Part shown: piece after piece, positions 29,449 to 37,999 of the stretch
Layout: every line of letters begins with the position of its first letter
How positions within the stretch are numbered: the first letter of the stretch is position 1
Assembly (NCBI RefSeq): GCF_017599325.1
Contig: NZ_JAGFVM010000003.1
Span: 94,144-158,143 of the forward strand
Reading direction: 5' to 3'
DNA: 64,000 nucleotides
Source: Marinilactibacillus kalidii
GTDB taxonomy: Bacteria; Bacillota; Bacilli; Lactobacillales; Carnobacteriaceae_A
Position numbers and translations under genes: made by a program
Notes under the pieces: model-generated
The model's input: the letters and a program-made list of their open reading frames with translations, nothing else
Told to the model about the DNA's origin: nothing
Database searches by the model: none

Positions 29449-30180
29449 ATGGATAGATTACAGAAAGTCATGGCGCATGCAGGCATAGCTTCAAGAAGAA
29501 AATCTGAGAGCATGATCGAAGCAGGGCGCGTAAAAGTAAATGGAGAACTCGTTACAGAACTAGGTTATCAAGTTAGAAAATCAGATACGATTTCAGTAGA
29601 TGATATTCCTATTCAAAAAGAGAAACCAGTTTACTTTTTATTAAACAAACCAAGAGGGGTCGTTTCAACAGCAAATGATCCTAAGAATAGAGAAACAGTA
29701 GTAGAGTTGCTACATGAAGTTGAAGAACGTATATATCCAGTAGGTCGTTTAGATTACGATACGACAGGCGTACTATTGTTAACAAATGATGGAGAATTAG
29801 CGAATAAATTAATGCATCCGAAATATGCAGTCGAAAAAACATATATCGCAAAAGTGAAAGGTCGAATGACCCGAGAAGACATCATGCATTTAGAAAAAGG
29901 TGTAGTGTTCGATAAAGTGAAATCGTCTCCTGCTAAAGCAAGAATCATCAATTATGATAGAAAAAAAGATTTTTCGACAGTAGAGTTGACGATTCACGAA
30001 GGTAAAAATCATCAAGTCAAAAAAATGATGCAAGCAATTAAACATCCGGTAGAGAAATTGACAAGAACCCAATATGGATTCTTAACTGTTGAAGGCATGC
30101 AATCAGGCGTTTGGAGAGAACTGAAGCAGTTTGAAGTCAACAAATTAAAACAATTAGTTGATGAAGAAGAAACATATTAG
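29449..30180 (+). CDS. rluB: 23S rRNA pseudouridine synthase RluB
   Basis: A 243-residue RsuA/RluB-family synthase. The N-terminal S4 RNA-binding domain covers residues 1-60 (ASRRKSESMIEAGRVKVNG) and the catalytic Asp is in PVGRLDYDTTGVLLLTNDGEL near residue 104. The family modifies U2605 of 23S rRNA; rluB is preferred over rsuA because it follows scpAB. Downstream, a weak long-loop inverted repeat (30190-30196 with 30233-30239) precedes the two-component genes, but no clear terminator is visible. Confidence 0.9.
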   Translation: MDRLQKVMAHAGIASRRKSESMIEAGRVKVNGELVTELGYQVRKSDTISVDDIPIQKEKPVYFLLNKPRGVVSTANDPKNRETVVELLHEVEERIYPVGRLDYDTTGVLLLTNDGELANKLMHPKYAVEKTYIAKVKGRMTREDIMHLEKGVVFDKVKSSPAKARIINYDRKKDFSTVELTIHEGKNHQVKKMMQAIKHPVEKLTRTQYGFLTVEGMQSGVWRELKQFEVNKLKQLVDEEETY

Positions 30181-30331
30181 TTCAATCATTAGATAAGTTC
30201 TAAGGTAAAGTTGGAAATAGTGGCACTATATCCTTATCTTAGTTATAATTAAACTTAAGCAACGTACCCAAGTTTTATCAATGTATTTTAATCTTAAGTC
30301 AATAGTATCGAGCGCTAAGGAGTGTCTAATC

Positions 30332-31093
30332 GTGACGGATGAAAAATTACAAGACAGTGTAGAGCAGCAAGCAAAAAAATTACTGGTAGTAGATGACGAA
30401 AACCGAATTAGAAGATTATTAAGAATGTATTTAGAAAAAGCTAATTATGAAATCGATGAAGCTGAAAATGGCAAAGTCGCCTTACAGTTAGCTTTAGAAA
30501 ATGATTACGATCTAATATTACTTGATTTGATGATGCCTGAAATGGATGGCATTGAAGTTGCAGAAGAATTACGTAAAGAAAAAGAAACCCCTATTATGAT
30601 GTTGACAGCAAAAGGTGAAGAATTAAATCGTATACAAGGATTTGAAGTGGGTGCTGATGATTATATCGTCAAGCCATTTAGTCCTAGAGAGATCGTGCTC
30701 AGAGTATCTGCGATTTTGAAAAGAAGTCAGACAGGTGGCGGCAGTGTGAATAAATCTGCTGAAGTGTCAGACACCCTTACTTTACCGCATCTTGAAATTG
30801 ACAATGATTCTAGACGCGTGACAGCAGATGGACGATCGGTCAACTTAACCCCTAAAGAATATGACTTATTACATTACCTTATGTCTTCACCAGATCAGAT
30901 TTTTGGTAGAGAACAGTTACTCAGAGAAGTATGGAAATATGAGTTTTTTGGAGATTTGAGAACAGTTGATACACACGTTAAACGCTTACGTGAGAAATTG
31001 AAAAAAGAGTCTCAAATAGCTGCTAAAATGATTGAAACTGTGTGGGGGCTTGGCTATAAACTTAATTCATACCCTCATGAAGAAGAGGAGTAG
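30332..31093 (+). CDS. resD: OmpR-family response regulator, ResD/SrrA-like
   Basis: A 253-residue response regulator with the receiver domain at residues about 16-130 (phospho-acceptor Asp65 in LLDLMMPEMDG, Lys in IVKPFSP) and an OmpR/PhoB winged helix in the C-terminal 100 residues. I chose GTG at 30332, because GGAG lies 9 nt upstream; a longer in-frame start at 30281 lacks support. The sensor kinase follows after 9 nt. ResDE/SrrAB systems respond to oxygen or the redox state; here the resABC genes for cytochrome c maturation are missing. Confidence 0.85.
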   Translation: MTDEKLQDSVEQQAKKLLVVDDENRIRRLLRMYLEKANYEIDEAENGKVALQLALENDYDLILLDLMMPEMDGIEVAEELRKEKETPIMMLTAKGEELNRIQGFEVGADDYIVKPFSPREIVLRVSAILKRSQTGGGSVNKSAEVSDTLTLPHLEIDNDSRRVTADGRSVNLTPKEYDLLHYLMSSPDQIFGREQLLREVWKYEFFGDLRTVDTHVKRLREKLKKESQIAAKMIETVWGLGYKLNSYPHEEEE

Positions 31094-31102
31094 GAGCAGA
31101 GT

Positions 31103-32926
31103 ATGAAGCTGAATATCGTAGCCATTAGAATTTGGCTGATTACTTCTGGACTAATCCTTTTTTCACTTATTGCCACATCGCTATTTTATGCCCACTTTTA
31201 TTCTGAACAAATCAAGCAAAATTATTTGAATGACTATGAATCTTTTATGCAAAATGTAGAAGAACTTTCAAATAGCGATCCTGATTATATAATTGAATAT
31301 CTTCAGGAAGCTAATGTCATCCATTCGAAACTGAATTTTGCCATGCGTTCTGATAGTCAAGATGTTCATAACGAAGCAGAGTGGAACCTCCAGTTTTCTG
31401 ATGATGTTTATCAGAGAGTAATCAGCAATCCAAAATTGGTAGCAGACATCGAAGCAAACCAAGAAATTCATGTACGATCTGATTCAAACCCCGAGTACAA
31501 AAGCAAGATTCCATATATTTTCCATATCAAACATATTGAGTATCAAAATGAACAATTGACTTTTTATGCTTATGCAGATCTTTCTTTCGTTGCTGCGATT
31601 GAACGAACAGTCGCGATTGCATTAGTTATACTTATCTTATTTAGCATTTTCTTGAGTTATCTTTATTACCTTTATCTTCGCAGAAATATTTCTGAGCCAA
31701 TCAATGCAATGACGAATATCGCTTTTGATTATGCCAGAGATGATTTCAGTCATCAATTACCTGTTTCTGGAAGAGATGATTTGTCTGAACTTGCAATGGC
31801 CATGAATAAAATGGGTCATTCACTTGAAACAAATCGAACGGTTGTTAGACAAGAAAAAGAGCTTTTGTCTCATATCATGACGAGTATAGATACAGGTATA
31901 TTGTACTATGATTCTGATCAAACCTTGATTCTTTCTAATCCTGCTGGCGAACTATTTCTTACTCAATATCAAGTTGAAAAAGGGAATTTTTCTAGTAAAG
32001 ATGATTATGTAGATATTGAACTTAATCTTAAAGAAGCTGTTGAAACCAAAAAATTCTCTCAATTCAATATAGAAATGGTTGAATTCTATTATGAAGTAAC
32101 GATTTTACCGCTCATAGAAGATGATACGTTAGAAATTCGTGGAATCCTGGTTTCTACAAAAGATTTAACACATGAACATCGATTAGATAAAATGCGTGTA
32201 GATTTTATCAATAACATTTCACACGAGCTGAGAACACCATTAGTAATGGTCCAAGGATATAGTGAGGCAATTATTGATGATATTGCTGAAACGATTGATG
32301 AGAAAAAAGAAATGGCTCAAATCATTAGTGATGAGTCACAACGTATGAATCGAATGGTTAATGAAATGCTTGATCTATCAAGAATGGAAGCAGGATTTAT
32401 TGAGATTGAGAAAGATTCGATTGATTTAAACCGATATCTTAGCACATTAGTTGCTAGGTTCAAGAAGATGGCGTCTGAAGTAAATGTTACGATTAATTTA
32501 GATGTTCCAGACGAAACCATTTTATTATCGATCGATAAAGATAAAATGGATCAAGTTTTTGTGAATTTAATCAATAATGCCATCAGACATACGGGTATGA
32601 CCGATAAAGCCGCTAAGACTGTTACTTTGAGACTTTTTGAGGATACGAACCTTGAAGAGATCATCTTGGAAGTTAGTGATACTGGCACAGGTATCCCTAA
32701 AGAAGATGTACCTTATATTTTCGATCGTTTCTTTAAAGCAGACAAATCCAGAAAAAATTATTCAGACAATGCTACTGGTACGGGTATAGGATTGTCCGTG
32801 GTACAAAGTATTATCGAAGCACATGGGGGAAGATTAAGTGTTGAGTCAACACTTGGAAGAGGCTCGACTTTCATCATTCATCTACCGATTCATCCAGACG
32901 GAATGAATCCATATGATACCTTTTAA
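31103..32926 (+). CDS. resE: Sensor histidine kinase, ResE/SrrB-like
   Basis: A 607-residue membrane kinase. The N-terminal span (residues about 10-30) and a second span near 168-190 flank an extracytoplasmic domain; then follow a HAMP segment (RRNISEPINAMTNIA), a PAS-like region (about 250-350), the HisKA domain with His374 in the SHELRTP motif, and a HATPase domain with NLINNAIRH, DTGTGIP and GTGIGLSVV. It pairs with the preceding regulator. The signal is unknown; a redox-related signal is inferred from ResE similarity and the rluB-resDE neighbourhood. Confidence 0.85.
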   Translation: MKLNIVAIRIWLITSGLILFSLIATSLFYAHFYSEQIKQNYLNDYESFMQNVEELSNSDPDYIIEYLQEANVIHSKLNFAMRSDSQDVHNEAEWNLQFSDDVYQRVISNPKLVADIEANQEIHVRSDSNPEYKSKIPYIFHIKHIEYQNEQLTFYAYADLSFVAAIERTVAIALVILILFSIFLSYLYYLYLRRNISEPINAMTNIAFDYARDDFSHQLPVSGRDDLSELAMAMNKMGHSLETNRTVVRQEKELLSHIMTSIDTGILYYDSDQTLILSNPAGELFLTQYQVEKGNFSSKDDYVDIELNLKEAVETKKFSQFNIEMVEFYYEVTILPLIEDDTLEIRGILVSTKDLTHEHRLDKMRVDFINNISHELRTPLVMVQGYSEAIIDDIAETIDEKKEMAQIISDESQRMNRMVNEMLDLSRMEAGFIEIEKDSIDLNRYLSTLVARFKKMASEVNVTINLDVPDETILLSIDKDKMDQVFVNLINNAIRHTGMTDKAAKTVTLRLFEDTNLEEIILEVSDTGTGIPKEDVPYIFDRFFKADKSRKNYSDNATGTGIGLSVVQSIIEAHGGRLSVESTLGRGSTFIIHLPIHPDGMNPYDTF

Positions 32927-32935
32927 AGTATGCTA

Positions 32936-32963
32936 TTGACTTTTTCAATGGTTCTTGTATAAT
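32936..32963 (+). promoter_or_regulatory. Promoter of the ribU transcription unit
   Basis: TTGACT (32936-32941), 16 nt, and a perfect TATAAT (32958-32963). It lies 44 nt upstream of the FMN aptamer, so the riboswitch belongs to this transcript. The 384-nt gap between resE and ribU is fully explained by this promoter, the aptamer, its terminator and the leader. Confidence 0.75.
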
Positions 32964-33005
32964 ATAAGTGTGCTTATAAAATATAAGTAAAAAAATAATA
33001 TGATT

Positions 33006-33122
33006 CATCTTCAGGGGCAGGGTGCAAATCCCGACCGGTGGTAAAGTCCACGAGCGAAACAGTGTTTTGCTGAACTGGTGTAATTCCAGTACCGACAGTA
33101 TAGTCTGGTATAAAGAAGATGG
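33006..33122 (+). ncRNA. FMN riboswitch (RFN element) upstream of ribU
   Basis: The conserved RFN aptamer is plain: ATCTTC (33007-33012) pairs with GAAGAT (33115-33120) as P1, and the conserved blocks AGGGGCAGGGTG, CCCGACCGG, GGTAAAGTCCACGAGC and CCAGTACCGACAGTATAGTC follow in order. Binding of FMN should favour the terminator downstream and lower uptake of riboflavin through RibU. Confidence 0.95.
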
Positions 33123-33154
33123 AGCTTTTTGACTGATATACTACGTCTATTTAG

Positions 33155-33194
33155 CTCTGTTCATTTCCTGAAGTGGATTTGAACAGAGTTTTTG
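33155..33194 (+). terminator. Riboswitch-controlled terminator
   Basis: CTCTGTTCA (33155-33163) pairs with TGAACAGAG (33180-33188), followed by TTTTTG. GGAGCT at 33121-33126 can pair instead with AGCTCT (33153-33158), which would form the antiterminator. Confidence 0.8.
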
Positions 33195-33288
33195 TATTTC
33201 TAGAGTACAATAGCTCTTTTAAATCCATTTCGGATTGACAGGAACAATAGATGTAAGCATCAATAAGTTCAATACCCTAACCAGGATG

Positions 33289-33306
33289 AATCCTTCTAGG
33301 AGGATT
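33289..33306 (+). promoter_or_regulatory. Hairpin covering the ribU ribosome-binding site
   Basis: AATCCTT (33289-33295) pairs with GAGGATT (33300-33306) around a CTAG loop, hiding the AGGAGGA Shine-Dalgarno. AGGA at 33283-33286 can instead pair with TCCT (33291-33294), freeing it. It lies past the terminator and close to the ATG. Confidence 0.4.
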
Positions 33307-33310
33307 TTTA

Positions 33311-33922
33311 ATGTCAAGCAATAAAACACAAAAAGTAGTCGGTATCGCAGTATTAGCTTCACTGGCATGGATCATCTCTATGTTTGCATTTCCTATTTTA
33401 CCAACAGCATCATTTCTTAAGATCGATTTTAGTGATCTACCTATTCTGTTTGGCATGTATATGTATGGTCCAGTAGGTGGGATAGCGATAGCATTTATTC
33501 GTTCGCTATTATCCTATGCACAATCTGGTGGAGAAGCAGGCTTACCTATCGGAGATGCTGCACAATTTATCGCTTCATTGTCCTTCACATTACCGATGTA
33601 TTTAATTATTACAAAACTTGGTATGAGATTGAGACATAAAATTGTTGCTACGATTGCGAGTACATTGTCTTTGAGTGCGGTAATGGCACTCTTGAATTAT
33701 GTATTTTTGATTCCAGCTTATCTTGCTGTGATGGGATTTTCAGTTGGACCGATAAGAGAATACTTACTTCTATCAATCGTTCCTTTTAATCTGATTAAAG
33801 CACCGATTGTATCAGTTGTCTTTTTCGTAGCATTCCAAAAATTGAAACCTTGGTTAGTTAAATCAAGAACAAAGCTATATATAAAGCATAATAAACATTA
33901 TGTATTTGATAACGAGAATTAA
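33311..33922 (+). CDS. ribU: Riboflavin ECF transporter S component RibU
   Basis: A 203-residue membrane protein with about five or six hydrophobic spans, the substrate-binding S component of an energy-coupling-factor transporter for riboflavin. The FPILPTASFLKIDFSDLPILF segment and GPVGGIAIAFIRSLL are typical of RibU/FmnP. It needs the shared EcfA/EcfA'/EcfT module encoded elsewhere. The FMN riboswitch upstream confirms the substrate class. It is followed by a terminator, so it is monocistronic. Confidence 0.95.
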   Translation: MSSNKTQKVVGIAVLASLAWIISMFAFPILPTASFLKIDFSDLPILFGMYMYGPVGGIAIAFIRSLLSYAQSGGEAGLPIGDAAQFIASLSFTLPMYLIITKLGMRLRHKIVATIASTLSLSAVMALLNYVFLIPAYLAVMGFSVGPIREYLLLSIVPFNLIKAPIVSVVFFVAFQKLKPWLVKSRTKLYIKHNKHYVFDNEN

Positions 33923-33948
33923 TGAGTATCATTCAACTAACACGATTT

Positions 33949-33979
33949 AAAAGGTGGGTCTTTATGACCGCCTTTTTTT
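33949..33979 (+). terminator. Terminator of ribU
   Basis: AAAAGG..GGTC and GACC.CCTTTT form an interrupted stem followed by seven T residues. Confidence 0.75.
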
Positions 33980-33980
33980 A

Positions 33981-34009
33981 TTGAAATCAAGTAAGAGAGC
34001 GTGTATTCT
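33981..34009 (+). promoter_or_regulatory. Promoter of the ypbB-recQ operon
   Basis: TTGAAA (33981-33986), 17 nt, TATTCT (34004-34009), directly after the ribU terminator and 24 nt ahead of the gene start. Confidence 0.55.
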
Positions 34010-34032
34010 GAAAAGAAGAAGGAGGCGTAAAG

Positions 34033-35094
34033 ATGAAACAGTACCGTTATTTCTTGATGTTTATACTCAAATTATTCAATAAAGATTATCCTTCGAAAAG
34101 CTCTCAATTGATTCATGTCTTTAACGGTAGAAGAACCCCTTCTATATTGTACAAAGTAGAAAATGAGCAGTTGCATCCCGCATTTGGGCTATTTAAAGAA
34201 CTCACTAAAGAACAACTTCAAAAGTTGATCAATCAACTTGTCAGAGAACAGTTGCTTGAAGGTACAGAGCAAGATGGCTACATAAAAACGGAAAAAGGAA
34301 TAAACCAAGTAGCCCAGTATTTTAATCAGCACGCTTTTCCAGACTCAATCACATCTTTAGAAAATGCAACGCTTAGAACACCTTTTTATTACCAGTTTCA
34401 ATTACTAGGACAGATATTTTCTGAAAAGCGATATGAAAATAATAAATATAGTCCAACAATAAAGGATCCAGTCCATCAAGAATCAATAAAAATGTGGTTA
34501 TCTAATCAACCTGAAAAAATGGATCAACTAGCACAACAATGGTCAAATGAGTTGTATCGTCTGCTGAATGCACTCTCTGAAGAAGAAGCATACATAGTTG
34601 TGGGGAAATTAACTGGTCATCCATTTGTAGGTAGAACCAATCGACAATTAGCAGAAGAGCTCGATATGGAACCATTCGAACTAATTATTCGAACCGAACA
34701 AGTAATGGAAACAATCATTAAGAAAAGTCGATCTGAAAAAGGAACGTTACTAAACGACTTCGTTGACTATCTCGATAAAAGAACTTACTTTGGTCTATCC
34801 AAGAGTACACTTGATACCTACTACATGATAGGAGAAGGTAAAGGTTTAGAAGAAGTTTCAGAAATAAGAAAGTTAAAAATCAGTACGATACGTGAGCATA
34901 TATTGGAAATCTATTTGATTCATCCAGATTTCGACTTCACACCTTTTATTCCGAAAGAAATTTACATGAAGTTAAAACAATCATTCCTTCAGCAGCCATC
35001 TTATATGTTTAAGCAAGCGAAAGTCGAACAACCTGATATGTTATTTATGTGGTTCAGACTGATTGAAATCGAAAGGATTCGAAATGGTAGATAA
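34033..35094 (+). CDS. ypbB: YpbB-like helix-turn-helix protein
   Basis: A 353-residue protein that overlaps recQ by 11 nt, the place held by ypbB in Bacillus. A C-terminal helical region near residues 255-295 (KSTLDTYYMIGEGKGLEEVSEI and KISTIREHILEIYL) looks like the helix-turn-helix found in YpbB and at the RecQ C-terminus. The rest is helical and charged without known motifs. Tight coupling suggests a role with the RecQ helicase, but no function is proven. The start has a GGAGGCG site. Confidence 0.75.
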   Translation: MKQYRYFLMFILKLFNKDYPSKSSQLIHVFNGRRTPSILYKVENEQLHPAFGLFKELTKEQLQKLINQLVREQLLEGTEQDGYIKTEKGINQVAQYFNQHAFPDSITSLENATLRTPFYYQFQLLGQIFSEKRYENNKYSPTIKDPVHQESIKMWLSNQPEKMDQLAQQWSNELYRLLNALSEEEAYIVVGKLTGHPFVGRTNRQLAEELDMEPFELIIRTEQVMETIIKKSRSEKGTLLNDFVDYLDKRTYFGLSKSTLDTYYMIGEGKGLEEVSEIRKLKISTIREHILEIYLIHPDFDFTPFIPKEIYMKLKQSFLQQPSYMFKQAKVEQPDMLFMWFRLIEIERIRNGR

Positions 35095-36538
35095 AACACT
35101 AGAACAAATACTTTTAAAAAAATTCAACTATCGTACTTTTAGACCAGGTCAAGAAGAAGCTATTTTAGCCGCGTTACAAAGTCAAGACTCTTTAGTCATG
35201 TTGCCAACTGGAAGTGGTAAATCGATTTGCTATCAATTACCAGGGTATATGAAAGAAGGGCTAGTGGTTATTGTTTCTCCATTATTGTCATTAATGCAGG
35301 ATCAAGTTGAAAAACTCAAAGCTAATGGTGAAAGACAAGTAGCGGCTTTAAACAGCCTTTCCTCAAGAGCTGAGAAGAATCGAATCTTCAAGCAACTTCA
35401 CTTACTAAAATTTTTATATATTTCGCCTGAAATGATTCAATTCGACTTCCTGATGCAGAGATTAAAACAATTAAAAATAGCGCTGTTTGTAGTAGATGAA
35501 GCCCATTGTATATCCCAATGGGGAATGGATTTCCGACCAGATTACCTTAAAATGGGCGAGATCAGACGTAAATTGAATAATCCAACGACGATGGCTTTGA
35601 CTGCGACTGCCACTGAGTCTGTTCGTAATGAAATTAAAGAATCTTTGCATATGAATCATGAAGAAACTCAAGAAATCATACATTCAGTAGATCGGAAGGC
35701 CATTAAACTAAAAGTAGCTATTTGTGATGGTAATAAAAAAGAACGACTAACAGAACTAGTAAACCAACTGAAAGGCGCTGGGGTCATTTATTTCTCTAGT
35801 AAAAAATTAGCTGATGAAATTGCTGAAACCCTTCGCACTGATCATGGTCTCAAAGCTGAAAGTTACCATTCAGATTTGACTGTAGATGATAAAGTGAAAG
35901 TTCAACAACAATTTATAGATAACACAATTCAACTTATCTGTGCTACGAGTGCTTTTGGTATGGGTATTGATAAACCGGATATTCGTTTTGTCATCCATTA
36001 CCATATGCCTGCTAATCCAGAAATGTATCTGCAAGAAATTGGCAGATGTAGTCGAGATGGAAAAGAAGGGATAGCAATTTTGTTATTCGAAGCTGGAGAC
36101 CAATACTTGCAGATGCGGCTGCAAGAAAATGCCTTACCGGACGAATCGCTATTGAATTATATCTATAAAAATAACCTTAAAATCAAAGCCGAACAAGCTG
36201 ATCCAAAAGTGCAGATTGGGCAGTTTTACGTTAATGCAGAGATACCATACAATGTTGCACTTTATCAAATACAAAACAGGGAAAAACTAAAACAAAACCA
36301 GCTTGATTATATGTTGAAATATGTCTATCATACTGGATGCAAAAGAGCTTTTTTACTCCATTATTTTGATGAAGCTGTCATGAATAAACCAGCTAATTGT
36401 TGCAGCAGTTGTGACCCTAGCCTTGAGCAACATTTTTTTAGTGAAGATATAGAACGGACGAATAAAAACACTGAAAAACTAGACTGGAAAACACGCTTTA
36501 AACAATTGTATAAAATTGATGAAGAATCTATGAATTAA
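35084..36538 (+). CDS. recQ: ATP-dependent DNA helicase RecQ
   Basis: A 484-residue 3'-5' helicase of superfamily 2. Motif I (LPTGSGKSICYQLP) and the DEAH box (VVDEAHCISQWG) are near residues 44 and 139, motif VI is QEIGRCSRDGK, and the C-terminal zinc module ends with CCSSC near residue 447. It lacks the HRDC domain of longer RecQ proteins. The start at ATG 35084 has an AAAGGA site; an ATG at 35063 in the same frame lies deep in ypbB and lacks one. The overlap with ypbB implies translational coupling. Confidence 0.92.
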   Translation: MVDKTLEQILLKKFNYRTFRPGQEEAILAALQSQDSLVMLPTGSGKSICYQLPGYMKEGLVVIVSPLLSLMQDQVEKLKANGERQVAALNSLSSRAEKNRIFKQLHLLKFLYISPEMIQFDFLMQRLKQLKIALFVVDEAHCISQWGMDFRPDYLKMGEIRRKLNNPTTMALTATATESVRNEIKESLHMNHEETQEIIHSVDRKAIKLKVAICDGNKKERLTELVNQLKGAGVIYFSSKKLADEIAETLRTDHGLKAESYHSDLTVDDKVKVQQQFIDNTIQLICATSAFGMGIDKPDIRFVIHYHMPANPEMYLQEIGRCSRDGKEGIAILLFEAGDQYLQMRLQENALPDESLLNYIYKNNLKIKAEQADPKVQIGQFYVNAEIPYNVALYQIQNREKLKQNQLDYMLKYVYHTGCKRAFLLHYFDEAVMNKPANCCSSCDPSLEQHFFSEDIERTNKNTEKLDWKTRFKQLYKIDEESMN

Positions 36539-36586
36539 GCTAAAATATGATACAATAACTATGATAGAATTGAAGGAGGAAAAACC

Positions 36587-37189
36587 ATGAGTAAGAAAGA
36601 TCGCGAGTCAATGGAAGAACTCTGGTCAAAACGATTTGATGATGAAGTCGATTACGACGAGCAAGCTATGTCTCGAAAAGCTAAAAGAGAACGCGAGAAA
36701 AGCATTTCTCCTATATTGACGGTTACGGTCGTCTTTTTGGTTTTAATTATTGTGGTTACTTTAGGTACATATGCTTGGTATAGTAGCAAGGAACCTAATT
36801 ATGGTACACCTGATGAACCTAACGTAGCACAAAAAGGAAATGAAAAAGAAGATACAGATTCTGAAGCTGATCCAGAACCAGAACCAGATCCCGAACCAGA
36901 ACCAGATCCCGAACCGGAGCCAGCACCAGATCCGGAACCAGAACCAGAACCAGAACCCGAGCCAGAACCCGAACCGGAGCCAGCGCCAGAACCGGAGCCA
37001 GCACCTGAACCCGAACCCGAACCCGCAGAAGAAACACCAGCACCAGTCGGAGAAACGTACACGGTTAAAGCAGGCGATAATATGTACAGAATTGCATTAA
37101 ATCATGGCATGACTACACAAGAATTAATGCAATTGAATGGTTTATCAAGTGAAACAGTGTTCGTTGGTCAAGTATTAAAAGTTCGTTAA
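36587..37189 (+). CDS. Membrane-anchored LysM protein with a Pro-Glu repeat, YpbE-like
   Basis: A 200-residue protein. A charged cytoplasmic N-terminus (residues 1-43) is followed by one membrane span (about 44-67), a Pro-Glu/Asp repeat spacer at about 95-146 and a C-terminal LysM domain at about 155-200 ([19 protein letters not shown]). The LysM domain should bind peptidoglycan with the repeat as a wall-spanning stalk. The order recQ-LysM-cmk matches Bacillus ypbE. The repeat is coded by near-identical short units (36869-37024), so its length may vary between strains. Confidence 0.85.
   Translation: MSKKDRESMEELWSKRFDDEVDYDEQAMSRKAKREREKSISPILTVTVVFLVLIIVVTLGTYAWYSSKEPNYGTPDEPNVAQKGNEKEDTDSEADPEPEPDPEPEPDPEPEPAPDPEPEPEPEPEPEPEPEPAPEPEPAPEPEPEPAEETPAPVGETYTVKAGDNMYRIALNHGMTTQELMQLNGLSSETVFVGQVLKVR
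36869..37024 (+). repeat. Pro-Glu coding tandem repeat
   Basis: About 52 codons encode PEPEP units broken by Asp or Ala, built on 6- and 18-nt DNA repeats such as GAACCAGAACCAGATCCC. It lies inside the LysM gene and keeps the frame. Confidence 0.85.
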
Positions 37190-37224
37190 TCCTTTTAAAT
37201 TAAATGTGAAAGTGTGAAGATGTA

Positions 37225-37911
37225 TTGAATAATCAATTGACTGTTGCTATTGATGGACCTGCCTCATCAGGGAAAAGTACGGTAGCTAAAAAAATTGCAG
37301 ACGACTTGAATCTGATTTATGTGGATAGTGGTGCAATGTACCGTGCAATAACATTAATGGCACTTAGAAAGAGTATTGCCTTAGAAAATCAAGAAGCGCT
37401 TGTGAATGAATTGAAACATTCCTCGATTGATTTCAAAAGAACAGAAGATGGACAAAGAGTCTATTACAATGAAGAAGAAATCACGATGGCAATCAGACAG
37501 AACGACGTAACCAACGCCGTGTCTGTAGTGGCAGCTCATCCAGACGTTCGAACTGTTCTAGTTGAAAGACAAAGAGAAATGGCATCAAGCAAAAGCGTGA
37601 TTATGGACGGTAGAGATATTGGGACGGTCGTTCTACCAAAGGCAAGCCTAAAAATCTTTTTAATCGCCAGTGTCGATGAAAGAGCAGAAAGACGATATAA
37701 AGAGAACAAAGAAAAAGGAATCGATTCTGATTTAACAATATTAAAACAAGAAATCAGTGAACGGGACTACAAAGATTCAACTAGAGAAGTATCCCCTTTG
37801 AAAAAAGCAGAAGATGCTATTGAGATAGATACGACTGCCATGTCGATAGAAGAAGTTGTTGAAAAAATCAAGAAAATAATTTTTGAAAAACATCCTGAAT
37901 TCGACAAATAA
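37225..37911 (+). CDS. cmk: Cytidylate kinase
   Basis: A 228-residue nucleoside monophosphate kinase that phosphorylates CMP and dCMP. The P-loop [14 protein letters not shown] is at residues 9-22, [11 protein letters not shown] follows, and the [11 protein letters not shown] and [10 protein letters not shown] motifs are characteristic. The start is TTG at 37225, the only plausible one, since an in-frame stop lies 18 nt upstream; no good ribosome site is seen. cmk-rpsA-der is a conserved Firmicutes order. Confidence 0.93.
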   Translation: MNNQLTVAIDGPASSGKSTVAKKIADDLNLIYVDSGAMYRAITLMALRKSIALENQEALVNELKHSSIDFKRTEDGQRVYYNEEEITMAIRQNDVTNAVSVVAAHPDVRTVLVERQREMASSKSVIMDGRDIGTVVLPKASLKIFLIASVDERAERRYKENKEKGIDSDLTILKQEISERDYKDSTREVSPLKKAEDAIEIDTTAMSIEEVVEKIKKIIFEKHPEFDK

Positions 37912-37934
37912 GCTGCTCCAAATGTTTTAGTGGA

Positions 37935-37959
37935 AAAATAAGCTTATTTTATGTACAAT
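37935..37959 (+). promoter_or_regulatory. Palindrome and possible -10 upstream of rpsA
   Basis: AAAATAAGCTTATTTT is a perfect 16-bp palindrome (37935-37950) ending 3 nt before TACAAT (37954-37959), a possible -10 with a weak TGGAAA at -35. It could be an operator or a cmk-rpsA hairpin. Confidence 0.35.
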
Positions 37960-37999
37960 TAAAAGAGTAGAAATATTGGTATTGGGAGGCACAATTATA

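Noticed and set aside
36869..37024. Possible CRISPR-like or intergenic tandem array
   Set aside because: The units are short, have no unique spacers and stay in frame in a clear gene.
36799..37062. Minus-strand Gly-Ser and Val-Leu repeat ORFs
   Set aside because: They are only the opposite-strand reading of the Pro-Glu repeat in the LysM gene; they have no ribosome site and no independent support.
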